64,000 bases of DNA from Cytobacillus firmus NBRC 15306 (GTDB taxonomy: Bacteria > Bacillota > Bacilli > Bacillales > Cytobacillaceae), in NCBI RefSeq assembly GCF_001591465.1, contig NZ_BCUY01000009.1, forward strand, positions 24,794 through 88,793, in the 5' to 3' direction. The position numbers and the translations under genes were made by a program. The number at the start of each line of letters is the position of its first letter. The stretch's first letter is position 1. Shown here piece after piece: positions 56,952 through 64,000 of the stretch. A model generated the notes under the pieces. The model had not been told where the DNA came from and made no database searches. It worked only from the letters and a program-made list of their open reading frames with translations.

Positions 56952-58899
56952 AGGGGAAACGTTATCTCTTGAGGAACAGCAGAAATTGCTGGAAAAATAT
57001 GATCCAGAGGCTGGTACAAGGAAATTAGGAGGAGTATTAGGCTGGATTGTCTTTTTCGGGCTTTTAGCATTTTCACTGTTCCATTTATATACAGGGGTTT
57101 TCGGTATGCTTACAGCCCAGCTGCAGCGTTCGATTCATTTAGGCTTTGCATTAGCCCTAATATTTCTATTATTCCCTGCAAGGAAGAAAGACAGAGGACG
57201 AAAGCATAAAGTTGCCTGGTACGATATCATTTTAGCTATACTGGGTATTGCTGTAGGTGCTTATTGGCCGCTTTTTATTGATGAAATTGTCATGAGAGCC
57301 GGCCGTCTGACCGAGATAGATTTTTATGTAGGACTAATTGCAGTTCTTCTGGTTCTGGAAGCGACAAGGCGAGCGGTAGGACTTCCAATAACCATTATTG
57401 CTGTCATTTTTCTTGCCTATGCTATTTTCGGGCCATATATGCCGGCATTTTTGGCGCACCGCGGTTTAGATTTAGAAAGATTGGTGCAGACCATGTTCTT
57501 TACTACAGAGGGGATCCTTGGTACTCCTTTAGGCGTGTCTGCCACCTTTATATTCCTATTCCTGTTATTTGGTTCATTTCTTGTAAAAACGGGGGTAGGA
57601 CAATATTTTAATGACTTGGCTGTGTCCATCGCGGGAAAGAGAACTGGCGGACCGGCGAAGGTTGCTATTTTCTCAAGTGCTTTACAGGGAACAATCAGCG
57701 GAAGTTCTGTAGCTAACGTAGTAACTTCAGGCTCTTTTACCATCCCTATGATGAAAAAGCTTGGCTACAAGAAAGAATTTGCTGGAGCAGTTGAAGCGAC
57801 TGCATCTACCGGCGGCCAGATTATGCCTCCAATCATGGGTGCTGCTGCATTCTTGATGGTTGAGTTTATTGGCGGCGGCATTACTTACTGGGATATTGCA
57901 AAGGCAGCTGCAATTCCGGCGCTTCTATATTTTGCAGGAGTCTGGATCATGACTCACTTTGAAGCGAAACGTGTTGGCCTTAGGGGTTTAAAAGATGAAG
58001 AGATGCCTAACCGCAAGGAAGTAATGAAAAAGATTTATCTGCTGCTGCCGATTTTGGCAGTTATCATCCTGCTAATGAGCGGAATGAGTGTAATACGTGC
58101 AGCTCTTTGGTCAATTGTAATTACGGTTGCAGTAAGTATGATTAGCAAGGAAACGCGCATTGGATTCAGAGATGCTATCGATGCTTTAGTTGATGGTGCA
58201 CGCACGGCTTTGGGCGTTGCTGCAGCAACTGCTGCGGCAGGTATTATTGTTGGGGTAGTTGTAAAGACAGGTCTTGGATTAAAGATGGCGAATGGCCTCC
58301 TTGATCTTTCAGGCGGACTGTTGATCCCGACTTTGATGCTGACAATGGTTGCAGCGATTATCCTTGGAATGGGATCACCAACAACTGCAAACTATGTTAT
58401 TACATCAACTATAGCTGCCCCAGCAATCATCCTTCTGGGCGTACCTGATTTATCTGCTCACTTATTTGTGTTCTACTTCGGTATTGTGGCAGATGTCACA
58501 CCTCCAGTTGCTCTTGCAGCATTTGCGGCTGCTGGTGTATCCGGCGGAGATCCGATAAAGACAGGAGTAACAGCATCAAAGCTTGCCATCGGGGCTTTTA
58601 TTATTCCATACATGTTTGTCCTTTCACCGGAGTTATTGATGATTGATACAACCTGGTATTACTTAATCTGGGTAGTATTCACCGCTTTGGCAGGTATGAT
58701 GGCTATTGGCGCGGGCGTAATTGGCTACTGGCTGCGTAAGTTGAATATTTTTGAAAGACTGCTTGGAATTGCAGGGGGCCTATTGCTTATTTACCCTGAA
58801 GGGATTACAGATATTGTAGGATTAGGGATCTTTATCCTGTTGATTGCATTGCAGGTTTTCATAAAAAAAGACGATCAGGCCAAGCCGCAAACAGCTTAA
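56941..58899 (+). CDS. fused TRAP transporter permease (DctQM-type, 4TM/12TM)
   Basis: A 652-residue TRAP permease with small and large subunits fused, as in TAXI systems. N-terminal helices (about 35-160) form the DctQ-like part and the rest the DctM-like part, with TASTGGQIMPPIMGAAAFLMVE and GMGSPTTANYVITSTIAAP typical. A TTG start at 56941, 10 bases after AAGGAG, overlaps the DUF1850 gene, which suggests coupled translation. It is the last gene of the operon. Confidence 0.93.
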   Translation: MENKGETLSLEEQQKLLEKYDPEAGTRKLGGVLGWIVFFGLLAFSLFHLYTGVFGMLTAQLQRSIHLGFALALIFLLFPARKKDRGRKHKVAWYDIILAILGIAVGAYWPLFIDEIVMRAGRLTEIDFYVGLIAVLLVLEATRRAVGLPITIIAVIFLAYAIFGPYMPAFLAHRGLDLERLVQTMFFTTEGILGTPLGVSATFIFLFLLFGSFLVKTGVGQYFNDLAVSIAGKRTGGPAKVAIFSSALQGTISGSSVANVVTSGSFTIPMMKKLGYKKEFAGAVEATASTGGQIMPPIMGAAAFLMVEFIGGGITYWDIAKAAAIPALLYFAGVWIMTHFEAKRVGLRGLKDEEMPNRKEVMKKIYLLLPILAVIILLMSGMSVIRAALWSIVITVAVSMISKETRIGFRDAIDALVDGARTALGVAAATAAAGIIVGVVVKTGLGLKMANGLLDLSGGLLIPTLMLTMVAAIILGMGSPTTANYVITSTIAAPAIILLGVPDLSAHLFVFYFGIVADVTPPVALAAFAAAGVSGGDPIKTGVTASKLAIGAFIIPYMFVLSPELLMIDTTWYYLIWVVFTALAGMMAIGAGVIGYWLRKLNIFERLLGIAGGLLLIYPEGITDIVGLGIFILLIALQVFIKKDDQAKPQTA

Positions 58900-58956
58900 C
58901 TTAATAAAAAAAAGCCAGGCAGGTCCCAAATACGAAAAATAAATTTATAGAATAAA

Positions 58957-58990
58957 AGGAAGGATGCTCATTTGAGATCCTTCCTTTTTG
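58957..58990. terminator. terminator of the TRAP operon
   Basis: AAAAGGAAGGAT pairs with ATCCTTCCTTTT around an 11-base loop, then TTTTTG. Confidence 0.85.
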
Positions 58991-59008
58991 CTTCTCCTGC
59001 TGGGTCTG

Positions 59009-59593
59009 TCAGGCACCTTGGTCGCTATGGCCGATAGAAATCGTGGCACTGACGTAATCTTCTTCGCTACTGGTTAATAGAACAGTGAATGTACCGGGTT
59101 CATCGCCTTCATATACTTCTTCACTGAGGGTTTCTTTTAATAGTTTGCTTTTATACTCAATGATTTCACGCTGGTTATTATCATCTTTAACTCTGTTAAC
59201 TTCCTCAGCATCTTTCGGAATCCTTTTTTCGATAAATGCAAGAGCCTCTTCATTACTCATCTTTTTTTCCATATCCTCAAATTGCAGCTCAACATTAACT
59301 GCGCGATGAGTTTGAAACTCTACCAGCATACTGTCTCCATTAAAGCGGGCTATCTCCTCGTTGTTTTTATTTTCACCATAAGCCTCTGTGAAAAGGTCTC
59401 GAGTGTCTCCTAAGCCTACTTGTTCAGTTATTCTTTTGTTTTCTTCCGGTGCTTCCTCCGTTTCTGCCCGCTGTTCTTCCGTAGAAGGGTTATTTTTGTC
59501 TTCTTCCTCTACAATTTGCTCTTCAGTCTGATTACAGCCTGCCAGTAAAAGGCTGCCTGCAAACAATGCAGTAAATAATGAGTTAGCTCTCAT
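59009..59593 (-). CDS. lipoprotein of unknown function
   Basis: A 194-residue lipoprotein. The signal peptide ends in LLAGC and a very acidic linker follows (about 22-52). The compact C-terminal part has TRDLFTEAYGENKNNEEIA and VLLTSSEEDYVSATISIGHS. I do not recognise a domain. AAGGAAGG precedes the ATG. It faces the TRAP operon across the terminator. Confidence 0.75.
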   Translation of the reverse strand: MRANSLFTALFAGSLLLAGCNQTEEQIVEEEDKNNPSTEEQRAETEEAPEENKRITEQVGLGDTRDLFTEAYGENKNNEEIARFNGDSMLVEFQTHRAVNVELQFEDMEKKMSNEEALAFIEKRIPKDAEEVNRVKDDNNQREIIEYKSKLLKETLSEEVYEGDEPGTFTVLLTSSEEDYVSATISIGHSDQGA

Positions 59594-59750
59594 AAAATCC
59601 TTCCTTTCTTAATCATGTGGAATTTTAGGGTCTGATTCCAGTTAAAGAATATATACCCCAAAGGGATCAGGATAATCGGGTAGGAGGCATAATAAAAAGC
59701 CGTACTTCTTCTGTGAAATACAGCCTTGATGAATGCAGTAAACTGGTCCT

Positions 59751-59969
59751 TTAGCTGATCCGGCGAGCCTTATTTTCGGGTAAAATGGACATAATATGGT
59801 TCAAGTTAAAGATACGCATTTGTTTTCTATATAAACAATAGGCTAAAATCGTGCTGCCTCGAAGTTCTTTGATTAATATTTTTCTTTGTGTAAATGAATT
59901 GCGTTTGGAGAGATAAATGATTTCCACAGGCTTTCTCTCTTCCATAGCTCGATAAAGAATTCCTTTCAT
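59751..59969 (-). CDS. small WYL-like protein under LexA-type control
   Basis: A 72-residue protein that looks like a stand-alone WYL-type fold: short strands EIIYLSKRNSFTQRKILI, an arginine/lysine-rich middle and a closing MRIFNLNHIMSILP. There is no DNA-binding domain. GGAGGG precedes the ATG. The promoter is TTGATT-17-TATAAT with a LexA-type box inside the spacer, so it should be induced by DNA damage. WYL domains in regulators sense nucleic-acid ligands; a similar role is only a guess. Confidence 0.65.
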   Translation of the reverse strand: MKGILYRAMEERKPVEIIYLSKRNSFTQRKILIKELRGSTILAYCLYRKQMRIFNLNHIMSILPENKARRIS

Positions 59970-59997
59970 AGAGAAATCCCTCCTTACTTTTATTTAC

Positions 59998-60026
59998 ATT
60001 ATAAACGAACGTGCGTTCTTAATCAA
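59998..60026 (-). promoter_or_regulatory. SigA-type promoter of the WYL-like gene
   Basis: On the minus strand TTGATT and a perfect TATAAT are separated by 17 bases. The start would fall near 59990, 20 bases before the ATG. Confidence 0.75.
60006..60019. promoter_or_regulatory. LexA (DinR) box 1
   Basis: CGAACGTGCGTTCT fits the Bacillus consensus CGAACRNRYGTTYC at all but the last base. It fills the spacer between -35 and -10 of the WYL-like gene, the position expected for a repressor. Confidence 0.75.
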
Positions 60027-60034
60027 GTAAAATA

Positions 60035-60048
60035 CGAAAATTTGTTCG
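60035..60048. promoter_or_regulatory. possible LexA box 2
   Basis: CGAAAATTTGTTCG keeps the palindromic CGAA/TTCG ends and GTTC but has three mismatches to the consensus. It lies 29 bases from box 1, just upstream of the -35. Confidence 0.45.
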
Positions 60049-60053
60049 CATAA

Positions 60054-60081
60054 AAAAAGACTTCACAAATGAAGTCTTTTA
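60054..60081. terminator. terminator of the YitT-like gene
   Basis: AAAGACTTCA-CAAA-TGAAGTCTTT with A/T flanks; on the minus strand it ends in a long T run. Confidence 0.85.
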
Positions 60082-60693
60082 AATAATTTTTAATCCCTTA
60101 TCTTTTAAGTGATTTAGAAGGGCAGTCCCATATTGTATGGCATAACCTAAAAAGATGGCTGCGAATAATGTGCCCAATCCGACAGGGCCGCCTATGAGAA
60201 GGCCAATGGCCAATGCTAAAAATTCATTAAGGATACGAGCGGACTTTATACTGATATTGAACCTTTTGGAAGTTGCGATCATTAAACCATCAATAGGACC
60301 GCTGAATAGCTGCGGACGGATGTAGATAGATACTCCGAAGCCCAGAAGTATAATACCAGTAAAGAAGGCAAGTATCTGATAGGGAAAGTGTGCAACGGTG
60401 AAGCCGCTAAAAACAAGCTCCATCCAAAAATCGATCCCCAGACTCGCTAATATGGTCCCAATGAAAGATTTAAACTGCGGTTTTTCCCAGTTGAGCAGGG
60501 CATTGAAAAATATAAGGGATGCCGTGACCAGGAATGACCATGTTCCAATGGTGAGACCGAACTGATTGGAAAGCCCAACATAAATAGTGTCCCAGGCACC
60601 TGCACCAAGATTGGATAAGATGATTAATGAAACACCGAGAGTGAGAATAAAGTAACCTGCAATTATTTGAATGAATGTTGTGTGTTTGATCAT
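60079..60693 (-). CDS. YczE/YyaS/YitT-family membrane protein
   Basis: A 204-residue protein with five predicted membrane helices. Family-like features are LGAGAWDTIYVGLSNQFGLTIG and FSGPIDGLMIATSKRFNISI. The start is the ATG at 60693 behind GGGGAGG; the upstream ATG at 60714 is unlikely. Members such as YczE affect surfactin or bacillibactin regulation in B. subtilis; the molecular activity is unknown. Confidence 0.82.
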   Translation of the reverse strand: MIKHTTFIQIIAGYFILTLGVSLIILSNLGAGAWDTIYVGLSNQFGLTIGTWSFLVTASLIFFNALLNWEKPQFKSFIGTILASLGIDFWMELVFSGFTVAHFPYQILAFFTGIILLGFGVSIYIRPQLFSGPIDGLMIATSKRFNISIKSARILNEFLALAIGLLIGGPVGLGTLFAAIFLGYAIQYGTALLNHLKDKGLKII

Positions 60694-60799
60694 GTTGTAT
60701 CCTCCCCAATACATATTACAGCATTAAAATAATTACTCAAGGGGAAGAATACATCCATTAAGTGCCATTAAGATTAAACAATTTTTTAAACATAGAAAA

Positions 60800-60829
60800 A
60801 CAACTCCCGATATTGGGAGCTGTTCAATG
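60800..60829 (-). terminator. terminator of the SurA-like lipoprotein gene
   Basis: AACAGCTCCC-AATAT-CGGGAGTTGTT on the minus strand, followed by a T run. Confidence 0.8.
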
Positions 60830-60833
60830 ATAC

Positions 60834-61598
60834 TTATACCTTAATATCAATTTTTGCATTTTTCTTCAATTCTTCAACATGCTTAACGAGCATTTCCTGC
60901 TGTTTTTGCTGTTCGAGCTTCTGCTTGATCTGAGGCTTTACTTCCTCCAATTTAGGCGGCTCCTGTCCTTCAGCACCACCCTGGCTGGCATATTCATCAT
61001 AGAATTTCTGAATTTCAGCATCTGTAACTTCCCCTGGTTTAATCTCGCCATCGATGTATTTCGTATATTTAATATTGTTGGCAATTTCCGTCTCTAATGA
61101 ATCGGGATTAAGGCCAGCCTGTTTCATTGCTGTTTCGAATTCCTTATCATCCTTGAATTGTCCTTTTGTTTCTTCGAGCTGCTTTTTGACTTCATCATCC
61201 GAAGCTTTATAGCCTTTATTATCAGCCTCCTGGAGAAGAAGTGTCTGGCCCACTAGACTGTCAAGTGTCTGTTTCTTAATTTTCTCTGCAGCATCCTTGG
61301 TAGTAGGGTCTTGTCCCATTTGCTGATATATCATTTGTGATGAAGTAAGCACACTGTTATACTCGCGTCCAAGAATTTCCTGGTCATTCACAATTGCAAC
61401 AGTCTTTTCTTCATCAAGCTTTTGTTTGTCCATTTTCTTTTGCATTTCTTCCATTTGCTTCTGCTGGTCCTGCTGATCAGTTTCCGCTGTTTTCGGTTCT
61501 TCTTTCTTATCTGCACTCTTGCTTTCATCATCAGCTCCACAAGCAGCTAAAACAGCAGATATTAATACTAGTAAAAAGGGATACATTAGTTTTTTCAT
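60834..61598 (-). CDS. SurA/PrsA-like lipoprotein lacking a PPIase domain
   Basis: A 254-residue lipoprotein. The lipobox LAAC is followed by a Lys/Glu/Gln-rich linker (about 25-60). A SurA N-terminal-type helical chaperone domain then begins with VAIVNDQEILGREYNSVL and includes QTLDSLVGQTLLLQEADNKG. The C-terminal helix of the foldase (IKQKLEQQKQQEMLVKHVEE) closes the protein. The parvulin PPIase domain, which in PrsA lies between these parts, is absent. It probably acts as a chaperone for exported proteins. AAGGAG precedes the ATG. Confidence 0.85.
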   Translation of the reverse strand: MKKLMYPFLLVLISAVLAACGADDESKSADKKEEPKTAETDQQDQQKQMEEMQKKMDKQKLDEEKTVAIVNDQEILGREYNSVLTSSQMIYQQMGQDPTTKDAAEKIKKQTLDSLVGQTLLLQEADNKGYKASDDEVKKQLEETKGQFKDDKEFETAMKQAGLNPDSLETEIANNIKYTKYIDGEIKPGEVTDAEIQKFYDEYASQGGAEGQEPPKLEEVKPQIKQKLEQQKQQEMLVKHVEELKKNAKIDIKV

Positions 61599-61781
61599 TA
61601 AATTTTCTCCTTCCGTAACCCTGTATGGTTTGATTCAGCTAACAAAAGAATCATATAGAGGGCATTATAAAGTAAAAATTCTTAAAAAGATACCTTTAAG
61701 GCATAAATGCAGAATTTGTAATGGGAATGTAATCTAGTTTCAAAGCTGCTAACCTTATAGATTATGGATGAAATATAGGTG

Positions 61782-61810
61782 TTGACTTTTATGTGAGAAA
61801 GAAGTATAAT
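61782..61810 (+). promoter_or_regulatory. promoter of tRNA-Val
   Basis: TTGACT and a perfect TATAAT are separated by 17 bases, 36 bases before the tRNA. Confidence 0.8.
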
Positions 61811-61845
61811 TTATATTGTCCCCAACACAGGGGAAATGTTATAAC

Positions 61846-61918
61846 GATTCCGTAGCTCAGCTGGGAGAGCGCTACCTTGACAGGGTAGAGGTCGCTGGTT
61901 CGAACCCAGTCGGAATCA
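61846..61918 (+). tRNA. tRNA-Val (GAC)
   Basis: Complete 73-base cloverleaf without encoded CCA. The acceptor stem is GATTCCG/CGGAATC with discriminator A, and a D arm GCTC-AGCTGGGA-GAGC is present. The anticodon arm CTACC-TTGACAG-GGTAG has the anticodon GAC. The T arm is CTGG-TTCGAAC-CCAG. It reads GUC and GUU valine codons. It has its own promoter and terminator, and an integrase remnant lies just beyond. Confidence 0.97.
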
Positions 61919-61925
61919 TCGGTTA

Positions 61926-61956
61926 AAAGCCTAGAGCCTCAAAGGTTCTAGGTTTT
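61926..61956 (+). terminator. terminator of tRNA-Val
   Basis: AAGCCTAGAGCCT pairs imperfectly with AGGTTCTAGGTT, followed by TTTTTC. Confidence 0.75.
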
Positions 61957-61988
61957 TTCTGTATTCTTAAAAATATTGAGTAGACACC

Positions 61989-62010
61989 AATTGTTGACGA
62001 ATTGTTGACG
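61989..62010 (+). repeat. tandem 11-bp direct repeat beside the integrase remnant
   Basis: AATTGTTGACG occurs twice in immediate succession between the tRNA and the integrase remnant. Such short direct repeats can be arm-type integrase sites, but this is inference. Confidence 0.6.
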
Positions 62011-62016
62011 AAATTT

Positions 62017-62588
62017 TTAAATGCTATTTTTTTGCCGTGTAAAAAGTGAGTCTAATTTGTTAGCTGCTTCCTGATCTGCAGTTTGTAAAGCATGTCCATA
62101 TGTATCCATGGTTATACGGATATTAGAATGACCCAGTCTCTCTGAAATGATTTTTGCGTGAACACCCTTATTTATTAATAGGGTTGCTGAAGTTTGTCTC
62201 AGATCATGTAACCTGATAAATCGGACTCCTGACCGTTCGGCAAATCGTTTCCACCAGGTAGTAGGGGTGGTGGGGTAATAGTGTTTTCCGTTTTCATTGC
62301 AAAAAACAAATTCATGCTCATGCTCAATCCACATATCTCTCATCCGCATTTTTTCTTTTTTCGAGTGTATATGGTATTTTTTTAGCTCCTCGACCATCAT
62401 AGGCGGTAAAGAAATAACCCGTATTGAATTCCTTGACTTGGACCTTTTAAAATCGGTCTTCCGCCTGAACTGCGTGTTATAATCTGTTTGATTTGAACAA
62501 TACCTTTCTCCAAGTAAATATGAGACCATTCCAGCCCTAATAATTCCCCACGTGATTCTAAAGTACCAAGTAGGCGTTTTTTCTTCAC
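62017..62588 (-). pseudogene. tyrosine recombinase (phage integrase) remnant
   Basis: The C-terminal catalytic half of a tyrosine integrase in two frames. The 5' part (62588 to about 62441) has the catalytic arginine box SRGELLGLEWSHI. A one-base shift near 62440 then moves to the frame with SRNSIRVISLPP, RLHDLRQTSATLLINKG, SERLGHSNI and the nucleophile in MDTYGHA. The usual second histidine of HxLRH is glutamine. The N-terminal arm-binding and core domains are missing. It lies 99 bases from the 3' end of tRNA-Val, a classic attachment site, so it marks a lost prophage or island. Confidence 0.85.
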
Positions 62589-62723
62589 CGAGTTCTTTAT
62601 AATTGTTTATGAACTCTGGGAAGTTATTTAATTTGATGGACTAGATCTCTTTGTAGGTAAGATTGATAGATGGTTGCATGACCGAGGTTGGAATGAAACA
62701 TAAGATTGATTCAGCTATTAAAG

Positions 62724-62855
62724 TCATCCGTTATTTTTCCTTGCAGAACTATAAACCACAATCCATGCAATGAAAAATATCACAGGAAAGCTAAATATGA
62801 TTGCCAAGATAAAATATACGGTATTGATGACATTTTCGTAAATCCAACTTAGCAT
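62724..62855 (-). CDS. 43-residue membrane protein
   Basis: ATG at 62855 lies 7 bases after AGGTGA; the stop is at 62724. The product has one long hydrophobic stretch (about 10-36) flanked by MLSWIYENV and a basic SSARKNNG tail, so it should be a single-pass membrane peptide. No family is recognised. It lies between the integrase remnant and cls and may be part of the old insertion. Confidence 0.5.
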   Translation of the reverse strand: MLSWIYENVINTVYFILAIIFSFPVIFFIAWIVVYSSARKNNG

Positions 62856-63177
62856 TTAAGTCACCTACAATAATTTGTGAGTAGGACTGAAATTTTTAAG
62901 GTCATAAAGAAGAATGGAGATAGGCACGTACTCTGTCCTAAAATGCAGGAAAAAAATTGCGTGCATGGACCTGGAGCACTTTTATTCGGTCTTTGGAAGG
63001 TTGGTTCTGCTCGTTTAAATTTAAAGTTCCCAGTTGGATGAAAAATATGTAATTATGGCGAAAAAAGAACTGCATAAGAGGCGCAAGCCATATATCTAAA
63101 CTTTTCATTCCTATTCTAAAAGTATAATCTCAACACTTTTTGTAGATGTTAAGAGAAAAACAAGGGAGGACTTTTAG
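62856..63177. other. intergenic region upstream of cls
   Basis: No convincing gene. A 34-codon frame at 62914-63018 has no good ribosome binding site. A TATAAT at 63123-63128 with TTTTCA about 15 bases before it may be the cls promoter. Confidence 0.4.
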
Positions 63178-64000
63178 TTGGAATGGATTTTTTATCTATA
63201 CTTGATAAATACGTTTTTTATCTTAATCATAGCAATTCGGGATGTACGTAGGCCTGCCAAGGCTTTGAATTGGATAATAATCGTCCTTCTTTTACCTATC
63301 ATTGGTTTCTTGCTTTATCTTAGCATATCAAATCCTAAGTTTATTCATCGGAAAAGATTGACCTCTTCTAAAAGTGAATCTAATAAATTACCTGATACAT
63401 TTGGTGATTCAGCATCGGTAATCGCCGATGCTTTACGGCACTTCACTGTGAATGGGCTTCGAACGGGCCAAGTCCAAGTATTTGACAATGGAATAGCAAA
63501 ATATGAACAACTTATTGAATCCCTGCTAAAAGCCCAAAAAACGATTGATCTGGAATATTTCATATATAGGAATGACCAAATTGGTAGTCGCATCACAGAA
63601 CTGCTAATCGAAAAAGCAGTAAATGGAGTACGGGTTCGTTTTATGAGAGATGGCTTGGGGAGTTATAATTTCCCGCGTAAAAAAATCCGGCAGATGGTTG
63701 AAGCAGGGATAGAATGCAGGACAATATTTCCTTTGCGATTTCCTTGGATTTTGTCCAATTGGAATTATCGGGATCATTGTAAGATGGCCATAATCGACGG
63801 GAAGATAGCTTTTAATGGTGGCATTAACATAGGATATGAATATACAGGATTGAATCCTGACGTTGGCTTCTGGCGGGATACTCATTTGCAAGTCATAGGA
63901 GAAGCATCAGCCGATTTGCAGACTGTCTTTGATGTTCATTGGGAAATCGCTGTGCCGGAACGGATAAAATCAAAAATAAATTTGAAAACAAAATCAGAGA
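63178..64000 (+). CDS. cls: cardiolipin synthase, 5' part
   Basis: The first 274 codons of a phospholipase D-type cardiolipin synthase that runs off the window. A TTG start lies 8 bases after GGGAGG. Two N-terminal membrane helices (about 2-20 and 30-50) are followed by the first PLD domain (DLEYFIYRNDQIGSRI) and the first HxKx4D motif, HCKMAIID in YRDHCKMAIIDGKIAFNGG. The second HKD motif would lie beyond 64000. It joins two phosphatidylglycerols to make cardiolipin. The size suggests the ClsA/ClsB (YwnE/YwjE) group. Confidence 0.9.
   Translation, partial: MEWIFYLYLINTFFILIIAIRDVRRPAKALNWIIIVLLLPIIGFLLYLSISNPKFIHRKRLTSSKSESNKLPDTFGDSASVIADALRHFTVNGLRTGQVQVFDNGIAKYEQLIESLLKAQKTIDLEYFIYRNDQIGSRITELLIEKAVNGVRVRFMRDGLGSYNFPRKKIRQMVEAGIECRTIFPLRFPWILSNWNYRDHCKMAIIDGKIAFNGGINIGYEYTGLNPDVGFWRDTHLQVIGEASADLQTVFDVHWEIAVPERIKSKINLKTKSE

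Noticed and set aside
59600..59775. Open minus-strand frame of about 59 codons ending in ATGA overlap with the lipoprotein start at 59593
   Set aside because: It encodes a plausible hydrophobic segment but has no ATG, GTG or TTG start near its beginning and no ribosome binding site. It may be a gene remnant at most.
62914..63018. 34-codon frame starting MEIGTYSVLKCRKK
   Set aside because: Only a weak AAGAAG precedes it and no similarity is recognised.

Overview
The window comes from a low-GC, endospore-forming Bacillaceae chromosome. Most of it follows the gene order of the Bacillus subtilis yjzC-to-yjcH region: yjzC, yjzD, yjaU, yjaV, med, comZ, fabH, fabF, yjaZ, app, yjbA, trpS, opp, yjbC, spx, mecA, coiA, pepF, spxH, yjbI to yjbQ, fabI, cotO, cotZ, yjcA, spoVIF, yjcD, yjcF, yjcG, yjcH. 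It differs from B. subtilis by insertions (clpB, mgtE, a short spoVA operon, a DUF421 gene, a TRAP-TAXI operon) and by lacking the thiamine genes before fabI. A Bacillus/Cytobacillus/Mesobacillus-type host is likely; the species cannot be fixed from sequence alone.

Layout. 0-7 kb: YjzC, a CtsR-controlled clpB, YjzD, two degenerate enzyme-like proteins (YjaU, YjaV) and the competence regulators Med and ComZ. 7-10 kb: fabH-fabF behind a FapR operator, then YjaZ with a broken start. 10-25 kb: two oligopeptide ABC transporter operons (appDFABC, oppABCDF) separated by yjbA and by trpS with a tryptophan T-box leader. 25-33 kb: a DUF4015 protein, YjbC, Spx, MecA, CoiA, PepF and a small membrane protein. 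33-40 kb: the RoxS (RsaE) small RNA next to spxH-yjbI, then a lytic transglycosylase, CYTH protein, RelQ, NadK, RluD-type pseudouridine synthase and PrpE. 40-45 kb: MgtE, a cation/proton antiporter and FapR-controlled fabI. 44.5-49.5 kb: sporulation genes (cotO, cotZ, a DUF1360 protein, a tiny lysine-rich protein, a YhcN/YlaJ-type lipoprotein with spoVAC-spoVAD-spoVAEb, a YjcZ-type peptide, spoVIF). 49.5-55 kb: frameshifted UvrD-like helicase YjcD, a DUF421 protein, YjcF, YjcG, YjcH. 55-59 kb: a TAXI-type TRAP transporter. 59-64 kb: a lipoprotein, a small WYL-like gene under a LexA-type operator, a YitT-like membrane protein, a SurA-like lipoprotein, tRNA-Val(GAC) with an integrase remnant beside it, a small membrane protein and the 5' part of a cardiolipin synthase gene.

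Several genes form one regulatory theme. Spx, its adaptor SpxH and MecA belong to the ClpXP/ClpCP proteolysis network. Med, ComZ, MecA, CoiA and the Opp/App importers all bear on competence. FabH, FabF and FabI share FapR-type operators. RoxS carries a Rex-like operator and so ties this locus to redox state.

The points most worth checking are the LexA-box-controlled WYL protein, three single-base homopolymer frameshifts (yjaZ, a small membrane protein at 16.3 kb, yjcD), the paired zinc-ribbon N-termini of CoiA and YjcD, an 11-bp inverted repeat overlapping an oppA promoter, a spoVA2-like mini-operon, and several tiny genes not listed among ORFs of 60 or more codons.
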